From assembly GCA_020848935.1 (NCBI GenBank), contig JADLHF010000207.1, positions 1 through 35,574 on the forward strand: 35,574 bases of DNA, given 5' to 3'. Shown in pieces: positions 14,009 to 23,372 of the stretch (position 1 is the first letter of the stretch; each line of letters starts with the position of its first letter). Source of the stretch: Acetobacteraceae bacterium. GTDB lineage: Bacteria > Pseudomonadota > Alphaproteobacteria > Acetobacterales > Acetobacteraceae. The position numbers and the translations under genes are program-made. The notes beneath the pieces were generated by a model. That model was not told the origin of the DNA and did not search any database. It saw nothing but the letters and a program-made list of their open reading frames with translations.

Positions 14009-16615
14009 ATGTCGGAAGCTGCCACCCAGTCCCTCGTTCGCCAGTGCCAGGATACCGAGCGGGCCGCGCAGGGCGCGCTGGCCTGGTTCCGCGATTTCCC
14101 CGACCGGGTGGCCGCCCAGCGGCCGGTGCTGGAGAAGGAGTTCCGGCTGGCCGCCGTGGAAGCGCGCAAGCTGCGGGTGGCGGCCGAGCGGCCGGTGGCC
14201 GTCGGGGTCTATGGCCTGTCGCAGGCCGGCAAGAGCTATCTGATTTCCACCCTGGCGCGGCCGGCAGGGCGGGAGCTGACCGCCGAGCTGGATCACCCGC
14301 GCGGCTTCCTGGCCGACATCAACCCGGAGAGCGACAAGGAGGCCACCGGGCTGGTGACGCGCTTCACCATGCGCGCCGAGAAGGGGCCGGACGGGTTTCC
14401 GGTGCGGCTGCGGCTGCTGTCCGAAGTGGACCTGGTGAAGATCCTGGTCAATTCCTGGTTCTGCGATGCGCTGGATGCCGAGAAGGCCAGCGCCGGGCTG
14501 GCCGAGACCATCGCCGAGGTGCTGGGCGCGGCCGAGCGCGACGCCGCCGGGCAGCCGGAGAACAACGAGGTGCGCCAGGAGGATATCTGGGACCTCAGCA
14601 AATACTGCGACAACGAGTTCCGCGGCTATGCCGATGCCCAGGCGATCCGCAGCGGCACGTTCTGGGACCGCATGGCCGCCGTGCTGCCGCGCCTGCCGCT
14701 GGAGCGGCGGATCGATGTCTATGCCGTGCTGTGGAACCGTTTCCCGCCGTTCACCGATGTGCTGACGCGGCTGACCACGCGGCTGAAGTCCCTGCGCTTC
14801 GACCGCGATGCGTGGGCGCCGATCAGCGCGCTGGTGCCGAAGACCGAGAGCGTGCTGAAGGTGGACACGCTGGACCACCTGGCCGATGCCGGGCAGCCAT
14901 CGATCGAGATTGCCGCGCAGAACGGCGCGCGCTGCACGCTGACGCGCCCGGAGCTGACCGGGCTGATCGCCGAGTTGCAGATCACCATGTCGGAGCTGCC
15001 GTGGCCGATCTTCCAGGCGACCGACCTGCTGGACTTCCCCGGCGCGCGCGAGCGCACCGGCAAGGACCATGCGCTGGAGATCGGCGCGCGGCCCAACATG
15101 CTTGGCGAGTTCTTCCTGCGCGGCAAGGTGGCGTATCTGTTCGAGCGTTACGCGGCCGAACGGGAATTGAACGCGCTGCTGCTGTGCATCAAGGAAAGCA
15201 ACAACGCCTACGACGCCACCATCCGGCAGTCGATCCGGAACTGGATCAACCGCACGCACGGCGCCACGCCGGAGGCCCGCGCGCGCGTCGAGACGGCGCT
15301 GTTCATCATGCTGACGCGCATGGACATGCACTTCAACCGCACGCCGGGGCGCGACGATGCGATGGCGTCGGACGATCTGTGGGAGGCGCGGGTGAAGGCC
15401 AGCCTGCTGCAACCGTTGCAGGAGGCGAATGGATGGCTGGACAACTGGCACCCCGGCCAGCCGTTCAGCAACACGCTGCTGGCGCGCAATCCCGGCAAGT
15501 CGCAGTCCCTGTCGCGCCTGACCGATGAGGGGACGGAGGCCGAGCTGCTGCCGGGGGTGGCCGAGAAGATCGAGCGCTGGGGCAGTGAGTTCGCCGCCAA
15601 CCCCGGCATCCGGCGCCATGTGAAGAACCCCGAGCGGGCGTGGCGGGAGGTGTTCCGGCTGAACGATGCCGGCATGGCCTACCTGGTGGAATCGCTGGCC
15701 CCGGTGTGCCGGCCGGAGCTGAAGCTGAACCAGTTGTCCAACCAGGCGGCGATCCTGCGCGGCGACATGCGCCGGCGGCTGTCGGAATGGCATGTCGGCG
15801 ACGATCTGGACGCGGAATACCAGAAGCGGCTGGCGGCGCTGAAGCCGGCGCTGGACCTGCTGGAGGCCAACGGCAATGCCGGGCGCTTCGCGCTACTGCT
15901 GACGCAGTTCCACCTGACCCCGGCCGAGGCGCGCGAGGTGCTGCTGCGCGCGCTGCCGACGGCCGAGGCGAACCGGGCCGCGCCGCCGGCGGCCACCGGT
16001 GCCGTATCCTCGATGCGCGACCGGCTGCGCGCGCGTGCGGCCCCGACCGCGGCGGCGCCTGAGGCGAGCAGCGGCAGCGACCCGACGCAGGATCGCGCCA
16101 CGGCACTGCTGTCGGCGTGGTTTGCCAAGCTGCGGCGGTTTTCGACGGAATCGAACCTGCACGGGTTCTTCGGTTTCGACGGGCCGTCGGCGGATGCGCT
16201 GGTGGCCGAGATGGTGGCCACCGCCGGGCGCTGCCGGTTGCAGGCGCGGCTGGTGGAGGGGCTGGGCCGGATCAAGGGCGGGCTGCGCTTCGACCAGGCG
16301 GCGGACCGGCGCGCCGTGCTGGTGTCCCAGCTGATCAACGAGCATGTCAATTTCCTGGGCATGAGCCAGGATGGGGTGCTGTCGCCCGACCGGCCACGGG
16401 TGGAGGGCGGGCCGCCGGCCTTCGAGCCGGAGCCGCCGCCGGCGCCCGGCTTCGAGATCGGCGACGAGGCCGAGCCGTTCGGGCCGCTGTTCGTGCTGGG
16501 CTGGGTGGATGTGCTGGCCGATGCGGTGAAGCGCAACGTGTTCGACCAGGGCGGGGCGGGGATGGTGGACCAGAAGCAGAACGAGGCGCTGGGCGCCGTG
16601 CTGGCGCTGCTGTGA
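14009..16615 (+). CDS. srfC: SrfC-family putative virulence effector with GTPase-type P-loop
   Basis: The 868-residue product matches the SrfC family in length and position after SrfB. I see GTPase-type motifs: G1/Walker A GLSQAGKS (69-76), G3-like DFPG in ATDLLDFPGARER (342-345) and G4-like TRMD (436-439) after the hydrophobic strand ALFIML. The 266-residue spacing between G1 and G3 is long for a Ras-like core and implies a large insert, as in dynamin-like or multi-domain P-loop proteins. No membrane segment is visible. The ATG at 14009 is preferred, because an in-frame ATG at 13946 lies inside the hairpin repeat. Shine-Dalgarno complementarity is weak, so translation may be low. Confidence 0.85.
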   Translation: MSEAATQSLVRQCQDTERAAQGALAWFRDFPDRVAAQRPVLEKEFRLAAVEARKLRVAAERPVAVGVYGLSQAGKSYLISTLARPAGRELTAELDHPRGFLADINPESDKEATGLVTRFTMRAEKGPDGFPVRLRLLSEVDLVKILVNSWFCDALDAEKASAGLAETIAEVLGAAERDAAGQPENNEVRQEDIWDLSKYCDNEFRGYADAQAIRSGTFWDRMAAVLPRLPLERRIDVYAVLWNRFPPFTDVLTRLTTRLKSLRFDRDAWAPISALVPKTESVLKVDTLDHLADAGQPSIEIAAQNGARCTLTRPELTGLIAELQITMSELPWPIFQATDLLDFPGARERTGKDHALEIGARPNMLGEFFLRGKVAYLFERYAAERELNALLLCIKESNNAYDATIRQSIRNWINRTHGATPEARARVETALFIMLTRMDMHFNRTPGRDDAMASDDLWEARVKASLLQPLQEANGWLDNWHPGQPFSNTLLARNPGKSQSLSRLTDEGTEAELLPGVAEKIERWGSEFAANPGIRRHVKNPERAWREVFRLNDAGMAYLVESLAPVCRPELKLNQLSNQAAILRGDMRRRLSEWHVGDDLDAEYQKRLAALKPALDLLEANGNAGRFALLLTQFHLTPAEAREVLLRALPTAEANRAAPPAATGAVSSMRDRLRARAAPTAAAPEASSGSDPTQDRATALLSAWFAKLRRFSTESNLHGFFGFDGPSADALVAEMVATAGRCRLQARLVEGLGRIKGGLRFDQAADRRAVLVSQLINEHVNFLGMSQDGVLSPDRPRVEGGPPAFEPEPPPAPGFEIGDEAEPFGPLFVLGWVDVLADAVKRNVFDQGGAGMVDQKQNEALGAVLALL

Positions 16616-16630
16616 TGCGGGGAGGCTGAG

Positions 16631-17782
16631 ATGGAATTCCGCATCGCCCAGATCAACGACGACAAGCGCGGGGTGCTGACCGGCGCGTTCGTGTTCAGCC
16701 CGCCGCCACACCTGCCGGAGGTGGTGCGGGTGCTGGTGGAGCGCTTCGGCGCGGAGAACACCAAGCTGGGGCCGCATGGCTGGGCGGTGGACAGCCGGGG
16801 CCTGCGCCCGCGGGTGATCGAGAAGCGCGGCGTGGAGCTGTGGCTGTGCTTCGGCGCCGAGGTGTCGTTCCATGTGCTGCCGAACACGCCGGTGCGCGTG
16901 GCCATCATGGACAGCGATATCGAGGGCACCGAGATCTGGCCGCCCATCCCGCGCGGCAAGGCGCCGCCGGCCGATATTCCCGAGGACGATGCGCCCTGGC
17001 CCGACCCGGCCAAGACGGAACCGGCCAAGGCGGAACCGGCAAAGACGGAGCCGGCAAGGGCGGAGCCGGCCAAGATGGAGCCGGCCGAGGCCGCGCCCGT
17101 GAACGTGGCGCCGGTGGCCGAGGAGAAGAAGCCGGCCGGCGAGGACGCGACGATCATCGTGGCGCCGCCCAAGGTGGTGGGACCGCCGCCGCGCCCGCCG
17201 CCGCCGCCGCCCGTGACGCCGAAGCGGGGCAGCCCGTTGGCGTTGATTGCCATGGTGCTGCTGTTGCTGGGGGCGGCCGGCGGTGCCGCGTGGTGGTTCC
17301 TGCGCCCGCCGCCGGTGCCGCCGCAGCAGGACGCGGCCACGCCGCCGCCGGTCGTCGCCGCCGATTGCGCCGGGGCGGCGGATGTGATGTCCGGCCGCTG
17401 CACGCCGGAGAAGATGATCGCGCTGCCGCCCGGCGAGCAGACCCGGCTGGCGGAGGCGCTGCTGGCGCTGGGCGAGCGGCGCGCGGGCGACATGGCGATC
17501 AGCCTGTTGAGCGCGGCGGCCAGCCGCCACAACCATCCGCCGGCCAATTATGCGCTTGGCCGGCTCTACGATCCCGCGACGTTCAAGCCCGGCGGGCCGT
17601 TGAGCGCCGCCAATGCGGCCCGCGCGCTGGACCTGTTCGCCAAGGCCGCCGAGGCTGGGTTGGCCGATGCCAGGACGGCGCGCGAGGCGCTGGTGGCCCG
17701 GCTGAAGCAGGAGGCGGCGGGCAGCGATGCCGCCGCCGCCGAACGCGCCCGCGCGGCCCTGGCGGCGGCGGGGATCCCATGA
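16631..17782 (+). CDS. Single-pass membrane protein with PAK-repeat linker and Sel1/TPR-like end
   Basis: This 383-residue protein has an unrecognised N-terminal domain (1-110, MEFRIAQINDDKRGVLTGAFVF). A linker of roughly five PAKxE/PARAE repeats follows (about 126-152), then a poly-proline stretch and a membrane segment (202-224). The periplasmic end has Sel1/TPR-like helices: ANYALGRLYDPATF and ALDLFAKAAEAGLADA. The N-terminal domain does not obviously match those of the protease and DUF2135 proteins. It begins 15 bp after srfC, and its stop overlaps a possible upstream start of the next gene. A scaffold role linking cytosolic and periplasmic components is inferred. Confidence 0.7.
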   Translation: MEFRIAQINDDKRGVLTGAFVFSPPPHLPEVVRVLVERFGAENTKLGPHGWAVDSRGLRPRVIEKRGVELWLCFGAEVSFHVLPNTPVRVAIMDSDIEGTEIWPPIPRGKAPPADIPEDDAPWPDPAKTEPAKAEPAKTEPARAEPAKMEPAEAAPVNVAPVAEEKKPAGEDATIIVAPPKVVGPPPRPPPPPPVTPKRGSPLALIAMVLLLLGAAGGAAWWFLRPPPVPPQQDAATPPPVVAADCAGAADVMSGRCTPEKMIALPPGEQTRLAEALLALGERRAGDMAISLLSAAASRHNHPPANYALGRLYDPATFKPGGPLSAANAARALDLFAKAAEAGLADARTAREALVARLKQEAAGSDAAAAERARAALAAAGIP

Positions 17783-17802
17783 CATCAGTGGAGGGACCAG
17801 CC

Positions 17803-19728
17803 ATGCCCATCGGCCGCCGCCACCTGTTGGCCGGCAGCACTGCGCTGTCGCTGTTCGGTGCACCCGCCCTGGCCCAGCCGGCGGCCGCCCCGCCGGGCGG
17901 GCGCGAGGCCTTGCTGATCCCCGGCAAGCGCAGCCTGCGCCAGCGCGTGCTGACCCGGCCGGGTGCCGCCTATCGCGCCCAGCCCGGCGGCCCCGCCGGG
18001 GCTGCACCGCCGAGCCCGCTGACGCCGCTGTATGTCTTCGCCCGCCAGGCGGGGCCGGATGGCAAGCAGTGGCTGGAGGTGGGGGCGACCAGCCGCGGCG
18101 CCACGCTGGGCTGGCTGGGCGAGGAGCAGAGCATTCCGTGGCTGCACACCATGACCGCGGCGTTCCACAACCCCGCCGGGCGCGAGCGCACGCTGTTCTT
18201 CCGCGACCGCGACTCGCTGCTGGCGATGCTGGGGGGCGCGACGCCGGTTGCCGAAGCGCACCAGTTGGCGGCCGCGGCCCAGCGCACGCCGCGGCCGGCG
18301 GATTTCCCGGTGGTGGCGCTGGAGCCGGCCGAGCATATCGACATCAAGCGGCAGTTCTATCTGCTGCCGATCCTGCAGGCCGAGAGCGTGTCGCTGCAGG
18401 ACGGGCGCGAGTACCGGATGCTGGAGGTGGCCTCGATCCCGCTGGCCGATGACGGGCCGGCCCAGCAGGCGCCGTTCAGCGTCGGCATTGCCTTCGTGGT
18501 CGATACCACGCTGTCGATGGACCCCTACATCAACAAGGTGCGTGCGGCGCTGAGCGAATTCGTCCGCGCCACCGCGGCCGAGCCCGGCGCGCCGACGCGC
18601 TATGCGCTGGTGGGGTTCCGCAACAACCTGACCCGCCAGCCGCGGCTGGAATACCTCAACCGCATCTTCGCCCGTTTCGCCGACAGCACCGATGCCGAGG
18701 GCTTCATCCGCAAGATCGCCGACATCAAGGCGACCACGGTGGACAGCCTTTCGTACAACGAGGACAGTTTCGCCGCCATCGCCGAGGCGATCGACGCGCT
18801 GGACTGGGGCGATATCCAGGGCCGGGTGATCATCCTGGTCACCGATGCCGGCAGCCTGGCGGCCAATGACCCGCTGTCGGGCACCCACATGGGACCGGGG
18901 GAACTGGGCAACAAGGCGCGTGCCGCCGGCATCGCCCTGATGGTGCTGCATCTGCGCACGCCGCAGGGGGCCAGCAACCACGGCTTTGCCGAGCGGCAGT
19001 ACACCGCGCTGACCGCGGTGCCGCTGCCCACGCTCGGCCCGCAATACTTCCCGGTGCCGAACGGCGACCCCGAGGCGCTGGACCGCACGGTGCGCGACAT
19101 GCTGGGCAAGCTGCGCGCGGTGCGCACCGACCAGGCCGCCGCCCAGGCCAGCCGCACGCCGCCCAACCCGCAGGACCGCGCGGCGATGGTGGGCTACGCG
19201 CTGCGCCTGGCCTGGCTGGGCCGGCAGGATCGCGCCGCCGCGCCCGACGTGGTGCGGGCCTGGGCGGCGGACGGCTACAAGGGCACCAATCCGCCGGAAT
19301 GCCTGGAGGTTCGGGTGCTGCTGAGCCGCAACCAGCTCAACGACCTGGCGCAGTCGCTGCGCTTCATTATCGACCAGGGCCGCGCAAACCTGCTGGACAG
19401 CAACGCGATGTTCGACCGGTTGCAGACGGTGGCCGCCCATCTGGCGCGCGACCCCGAGGCGCTGCGCCAGCGCGGGCTGGAGAGTCTGGGGGGTATCCTG
19501 GGCGAGTATCTCGACGGTCTGCCCTATGTTTCCGACATCGCCACGCTGGACCGGGCGACGTGGCGCAACATGGGCGGCGGGGCGCAGACCGAATTGCTCG
19601 ACACGCTGGAGTCGCGGCTGCGGCTGTACCAGGATTTCAACCGCACGCCGGAGCTGTGGAAGAGCTTCGATGGCGGGCGCGATGCCGGCGAGGCGGTGTA
19701 TCCGGTGCCGCTGTCGGCGCTGCCTTGA
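17803..19728 (+). CDS. Exported vWA-domain protein with SH3-like N-terminus
   Basis: The 641-residue protein has a Tat-style signal (RRHLLAGSTALSLFGAPALA). An SH3-like region with RQRVLTRPGAAY and LGWLGEEQ is followed by a vWA domain (about 227-400). Its adhesion-site motif is DTTLS (234-238), a threonine-containing variant of DxSxS, with VTDAG at 346-350. A long alpha-helical C-terminal region of about 240 residues is of unknown type. ATG 17803 is supported by GGAGG at 8-nt spacing; ATG 17779 overlapping the previous stop is an alternative that adds 8 residues. With the membrane-bound vWA protein it gives the cluster two vWA modules on the periplasmic side. Confidence 0.85.
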   Translation: MPIGRRHLLAGSTALSLFGAPALAQPAAAPPGGREALLIPGKRSLRQRVLTRPGAAYRAQPGGPAGAAPPSPLTPLYVFARQAGPDGKQWLEVGATSRGATLGWLGEEQSIPWLHTMTAAFHNPAGRERTLFFRDRDSLLAMLGGATPVAEAHQLAAAAQRTPRPADFPVVALEPAEHIDIKRQFYLLPILQAESVSLQDGREYRMLEVASIPLADDGPAQQAPFSVGIAFVVDTTLSMDPYINKVRAALSEFVRATAAEPGAPTRYALVGFRNNLTRQPRLEYLNRIFARFADSTDAEGFIRKIADIKATTVDSLSYNEDSFAAIAEAIDALDWGDIQGRVIILVTDAGSLAANDPLSGTHMGPGELGNKARAAGIALMVLHLRTPQGASNHGFAERQYTALTAVPLPTLGPQYFPVPNGDPEALDRTVRDMLGKLRAVRTDQAAAQASRTPPNPQDRAAMVGYALRLAWLGRQDRAAAPDVVRAWAADGYKGTNPPECLEVRVLLSRNQLNDLAQSLRFIIDQGRANLLDSNAMFDRLQTVAAHLARDPEALRQRGLESLGGILGEYLDGLPYVSDIATLDRATWRNMGGGAQTELLDTLESRLRLYQDFNRTPELWKSFDGGRDAGEAVYPVPLSALP

Positions 19729-20450
19729 GCGCAGCGCCGCTGCTGGACATCAGCGACCTGCACGTCACGCGGCGTGCCGGCACCTATGAATTTCGCCTGG
19801 AGGTGCCCGCCTTCGTCCTGCCGGCCGGGGGCTGCGTGGCCCTGCTGGGCAAGTCGGGCAGCGGTAAGAGCACGATGCTGGACCTGTTGGCGATGGCGCT
19901 GCCGCCCGACGGCGCCGCGCGGTTCGCCTTTGCGCCGCATGGGGTGGTGATCGACCTTGCGGCGGCGTGGCGCGGCGGGGCGGCGCTGCAGGACGGCACG
20001 CGCGCGCGGCATATCGGCTACGTGTTGCAGACCGGCGGGCTGCTGCCGTTCCTGTCGGTGCGGCGCAACATCGCCCTGCCGGCCGAGATTGCGGGGCGGG
20101 GGGCGCCGGATCGCGTCGCCGACCTCGCCCGCCGCCTGGGCGTGGCGCATCACCTGGACCGCATGCCGCACGCGCTGTCGGTCGGTGAGCGGCAGCGCGT
20201 GGCCATCGCCCGTGCCCTGGTGCACCAGCCGAAGCTGGTGCTGGCCGACGAGCCGACCAGCGCGCTGGACCCCGCCCTTGCGGTGGAGGTGCTGGACCTG
20301 CTGCTGGCCGAGACCCGCGCCGAGGGGGCGGCCCTGGTCGTGGCCACCCACGACCACGATGCCGCCGCGCGCCTGCGCCTGCCGGTGGTGGCGTTCGAGA
20401 TCACCCGCGCCGAACAGGGGGCCGTCGCCGTCGCGCGGCCGGGCTGGTGA
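19725..20450 (+). CDS. ABC transporter ATPase, LolD/MacB-like
   Basis: The 241-residue ATPase has Walker A GKSGSGKST (42-50), a Q-loop in YVLQTGGLLPFLS, signature LSVGERQ (151-157), Walker B LVLADEP (171-177) and switch histidine ATHD (H209). All catalytic positions are present. The order with an FtsX-type permease right behind it points to the LolD/MacB/FtsE group, which moves or extracts substrates such as lipoproteins by mechanotransmission rather than ordinary transport. The only sensible start is TTG at 19725, overlapping the previous TGA (TTGA). It overlaps the permease by one base (TGATG). Confidence 0.85.
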   Translation: MSAAPLLDISDLHVTRRAGTYEFRLEVPAFVLPAGGCVALLGKSGSGKSTMLDLLAMALPPDGAARFAFAPHGVVIDLAAAWRGGAALQDGTRARHIGYVLQTGGLLPFLSVRRNIALPAEIAGRGAPDRVADLARRLGVAHHLDRMPHALSVGERQRVAIARALVHQPKLVLADEPTSALDPALAVEVLDLLLAETRAEGAALVVATHDHDAAARLRLPVVAFEITRAEQGAVAVARPGW

Positions 20451-21661
20451 TGAGATTCGGCCTCGCCGCGCGCCTCGCACTCGCCGACATGCGCCATGAT
20501 GCCGGGCTGTTCGCCTCGGTGGCGCTGACCGTCACTGCGGTGCTGGCGCCGTTGCTGGTGCTGCTGGGGCTGAAGACCGGCGTGGTGGAGCATCTGGTGG
20601 GGGCGTTGCGCGCCGATCCCGCGACGCGGGAGGTGGTGCTGCGCGGGCATGTGCCGCTGGCGGCGGAATGGTTTGCCGCCATGCGGGCGCGGCCGGACGT
20701 GGCCTTCGTGGTGCCGCGCATGCGCCAGCTGGCGCAGCCGGTGGATGTCGGCATGGCGGCCAGCCCGACCCGCGGCACCAACGCCGATTTCGTGGTCTCG
20801 GCGCCGGGTGATCCAGTGCTTGGCACGCAGGCCGGCGGGATCGGCGAGGGCAGCGTGGTGGTGAGCCAGCGGCTGGCGCAGCTGGGCGGGTTCAAGATCG
20901 GCGATGACGTGACGGTGTGGGCGGTCCGGCGCGCCACCAGCGGCAACCAGCGCATCGACGCGCCGGCCCGGGTGGCCGGGATTGCGCCGGCGACGGCCAC
21001 CCAGAACGCGGTGGTGTACGGCCCGCTGGCGATGGCGGCGGCGCTGGAGGCGTTCCAGGAGCGCGATAGCGGCCGGGTGGCGGGGGGCCAGCCGGCGGGG
21101 GGCCAGGCAGCGGGGGCGCACGTGTTTCCCAGCTTCCGCCTGTATGCCCGCGACATCACCGATGTGGCGGGGTTGCAGCGCGACCTGCTGGCCCAGGGGA
21201 TGGAGGTGCGCACCGAGGTGGGCCGCATCGGCTGGACGCTGGCGATCGACCGCAACCTGACCGCACTGTTCGCGGTGCTGACGGCCTGTGGCGGGGCGGG
21301 GGTGGCGGTGACGCTGGCGGTGTCGCTGTGGGGCAACGTGGCGCGCAAGCGCCGCGCGCTGTCGCTGCTGCGGCTGCTGGGGCTGCCGGCGCGGGCGCTG
21401 GTGGTGTTTCCGCTGGTGCAGGGCGGGCTGGTGGCCGGTGGCGGCAGCCTGCTGGCGGCTGGCGTGGCGCTGGCGGTCGGGGGCATGATCAACGCCGCCT
21501 ATGGCGTGGCCTATCTGGAGGGCAGCGAGCTATGCGTGATTGCGCCGGTGCATATCCTGGTCACGGTTTGCGGTGCCATCGTGCTGGCGCTGCTGGCCAG
21601 CCTGGCGGCGGTGCGCCCGGTGCTGCGCATCGCGCCGTCGGAAGGCATGCGCGAGGCATGA
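20450..21661 (+). CDS. FtsX-domain ABC permease (LolC/E- or MacB-like)
   Basis: The 403-residue permease has the expected topology. One membrane segment lies near the N-terminus (about 21-45), then a periplasmic domain of about 220 residues, then three C-terminal segments (about 270-300, 320-350, 365-390). The motif SLLRLLGLPARALVVFPLVQG fits the cytoplasmic loop of FtsX-type permeases. It presumably pairs with the preceding ATPase. A natural role would be release or trafficking of the lipoproteins encoded at the end of the cluster, but nothing in the sequence fixes the substrate. A short Gly/Gln-rich low-complexity stretch (RVAGGQPAGGQAAG) occurs in the periplasmic part. Confidence 0.8.
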   Translation: MRFGLAARLALADMRHDAGLFASVALTVTAVLAPLLVLLGLKTGVVEHLVGALRADPATREVVLRGHVPLAAEWFAAMRARPDVAFVVPRMRQLAQPVDVGMAASPTRGTNADFVVSAPGDPVLGTQAGGIGEGSVVVSQRLAQLGGFKIGDDVTVWAVRRATSGNQRIDAPARVAGIAPATATQNAVVYGPLAMAAALEAFQERDSGRVAGGQPAGGQAAGAHVFPSFRLYARDITDVAGLQRDLLAQGMEVRTEVGRIGWTLAIDRNLTALFAVLTACGGAGVAVTLAVSLWGNVARKRRALSLLRLLGLPARALVVFPLVQGGLVAGGGSLLAAGVALAVGGMINAAYGVAYLEGSELCVIAPVHILVTVCGAIVLALLASLAAVRPVLRIAPSEGMREA

Positions 21662-23250
21662 TTTTTCTTCTCTTCCTGCTGTTGGCAGGGACCGCACAGG
21701 CGCAAGCGCCGGCCCAGGCGCCGGCCCAGGCGCCGGCCCAGGCGCCGGCCCAGGCGCCGGAGTGGAACCCGAAGCCGGCCGAGGGCGACCTGGTCATTCC
21801 ACTTCCCTGCGACACCGGCATCGTGTTTCGCAGGATACTGACCCCGATGGGCGACAGCCCGTTGGCCGACCGGCGCGTGGTGCTGGGCGACGAGGAGGCG
21901 GGTGCTGCATATTCCGAGTTCGTGCGCGAAAGCCATATCGCCGGCGGCTTCGGCCATGGCGCGCAGGCGCATTACTGGCTGGGCAAGTACGAGGTGACGC
22001 GCGGGCAGTACACCGCGGTCACCCGGGGTTGCGAAGCCTATGCCGCGCTGCCGGCGAACCAGCGCCGGCTGCCACAGGCGGCCATCAGCCTGGCCGATGC
22101 CATGCGCTTTGCCGAGCTGGCCACCGCCCAGGCGCTGAAGCTGAAGAAGAGCGCCCTGCCGGGGGATGACGACGCGCGCGCCTTCCTGCGCCTGCCGACC
22201 GAGGCGGAGTGGGAGTTCGCGGTGCGTGGCGGGGCCGCGGTGGGCGATGCGGCATTCCGCCAGCGCCTGCCGCCGATCGACGGGCCGATCACCTCGGTGG
22301 CGCAGCTGCGCCGCACCGGCCAGCGCCCGGTGCCGGTGGCGATCGGGCTGCTGGCGCCGGACAAGCTCGGCCTGTACGACATGCTGGGCAATGTCGCCGA
22401 GATGGTGGTGGAGCCCTATCGCCTGACCCGCGGCGGGCGCGAGGGCGGGCGGGCCGGCGGGTTGGTGGCGCGCGGTGGCGATATTTCCTCGACGGCCGAC
22501 CAGATCCGCTCCAGCCAGCGGGTGGAGTATCCGCCGTTCACGCCGGAGGGCGAGGTGCTGGCGCTGCCGACGCTGGGGTTTCGCGTGGCGCTGGGGGTGG
22601 CGATCATCGCCAATGTCGGCACCTCGGGCGCGCTGCGCGCGGCATGGGAGAAGGAGCTGGCGCGCCAGGAGGCGGCATCCGGCGAGGATCCGCGCGTGCT
22701 GGCCGAGCGGCTGGAGGCGCAGATCGTCGATCCCGTCCAGAAGCGCGCGGTGGCGATGCTGCGCAGCACGGTGGAGGACGAGCGCAGCCGCCGCGTTCAG
22801 GCCGATGAGCGGGCCGCGCGCAGCGCGATCGGCGCCGGCGCGGTGCTGGTGCGCTCGTTCCGCAACGAATACGAGGTGCATGGCCGCACGCTGGGCTTCG
22901 TGCAGGCGCTGGAAGCCGATATCGCCGCCGCGCGCCAGGCCCATGACGACAAGCGGCGCCAGGACGGCGAGAAGCGGCTGGCCGAGGCGCAGGCCACCTC
23001 GCGCGCCTGGGCGCGGGCGCGCGACACCACCTATGCCTCGCTGACCAGCCTGCTGCTGCAACAGGCGGAGTTGCCGCAGGCATTGCTGGAGGCGCAATTG
23101 AAGGTGTGGCTGGCCGACAATGCCCAGCCGGAGTTCGAGCGGCTGCGCGAGTTCGCCGCCCTCTTCGTGGCCGAGGTCAACCACACCCGCGCCGGCCGGG
23201 CGGTGAACGCCGAGGCGGCGCGCCGGCGGTTGACGGTGGGACTGCAATAG
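21658..23250 (+). CDS. SUMF1/formylglycine-generating-enzyme-fold exported protein
   Basis: The 530-residue product starts with a signal peptide (MIFLLFLLLAGTAQAQ). A QAPA tandem repeat and a SUMF1/FGE-sulfatase domain (about 45-320) follow. Landmarks are YWLGKYEVTRGQY, FLRLPTEAEWEFAVRGG, LGLYDMLGNVAEMV and GFRVAL. The C-terminal 200 residues are charged and helical (coiled-coil-like). In most bacteria this fold is used for binding or as an accessory module; I see no cysteine pair equivalent to the copper site, so enzymatic formylglycine formation is doubtful. Its start overlaps the permease stop (ATGA). FGE-fold proteins often accompany vWA and trypsin-like proteins in bacterial signalling or conflict loci. 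Confidence 0.85.
   Translation: MIFLLFLLLAGTAQAQAPAQAPAQAPAQAPAQAPEWNPKPAEGDLVIPLPCDTGIVFRRILTPMGDSPLADRRVVLGDEEAGAAYSEFVRESHIAGGFGHGAQAHYWLGKYEVTRGQYTAVTRGCEAYAALPANQRRLPQAAISLADAMRFAELATAQALKLKKSALPGDDDARAFLRLPTEAEWEFAVRGGAAVGDAAFRQRLPPIDGPITSVAQLRRTGQRPVPVAIGLLAPDKLGLYDMLGNVAEMVVEPYRLTRGGREGGRAGGLVARGGDISSTADQIRSSQRVEYPPFTPEGEVLALPTLGFRVALGVAIIANVGTSGALRAAWEKELARQEAASGEDPRVLAERLEAQIVDPVQKRAVAMLRSTVEDERSRRVQADERAARSAIGAGAVLVRSFRNEYEVHGRTLGFVQALEADIAAARQAHDDKRRQDGEKRLAEAQATSRAWARARDTTYASLTSLLLQQAELPQALLEAQLKVWLADNAQPEFERLREFAALFVAEVNHTRAGRAVNAEAARRRLTVGLQ
21706..21753 (+). repeat. 12-bp minisatellite (four perfect copies) encoding QAPA repeats
   Basis: The unit GCGCCGGCCCAG occurs four times without change, with partial copies on either side. 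It encodes a QAPA repeat directly after the predicted signal cleavage site. Being in-frame multiples of 12 bp, copy-number changes would alter linker length without breaking the gene. Confidence 0.9.
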
Positions 23251-23372
23251 CGGATCGTTGCTGCACACGTTTTCGTGCGCTTCGCATCGGGCGCCGCTGG
23301 GTCGTTCCGGCAGCTTCGTGGTGTGGTAACGTCCCGATGCCATTCGCTTTTTGTTCGAGGGAACGCAATCTC

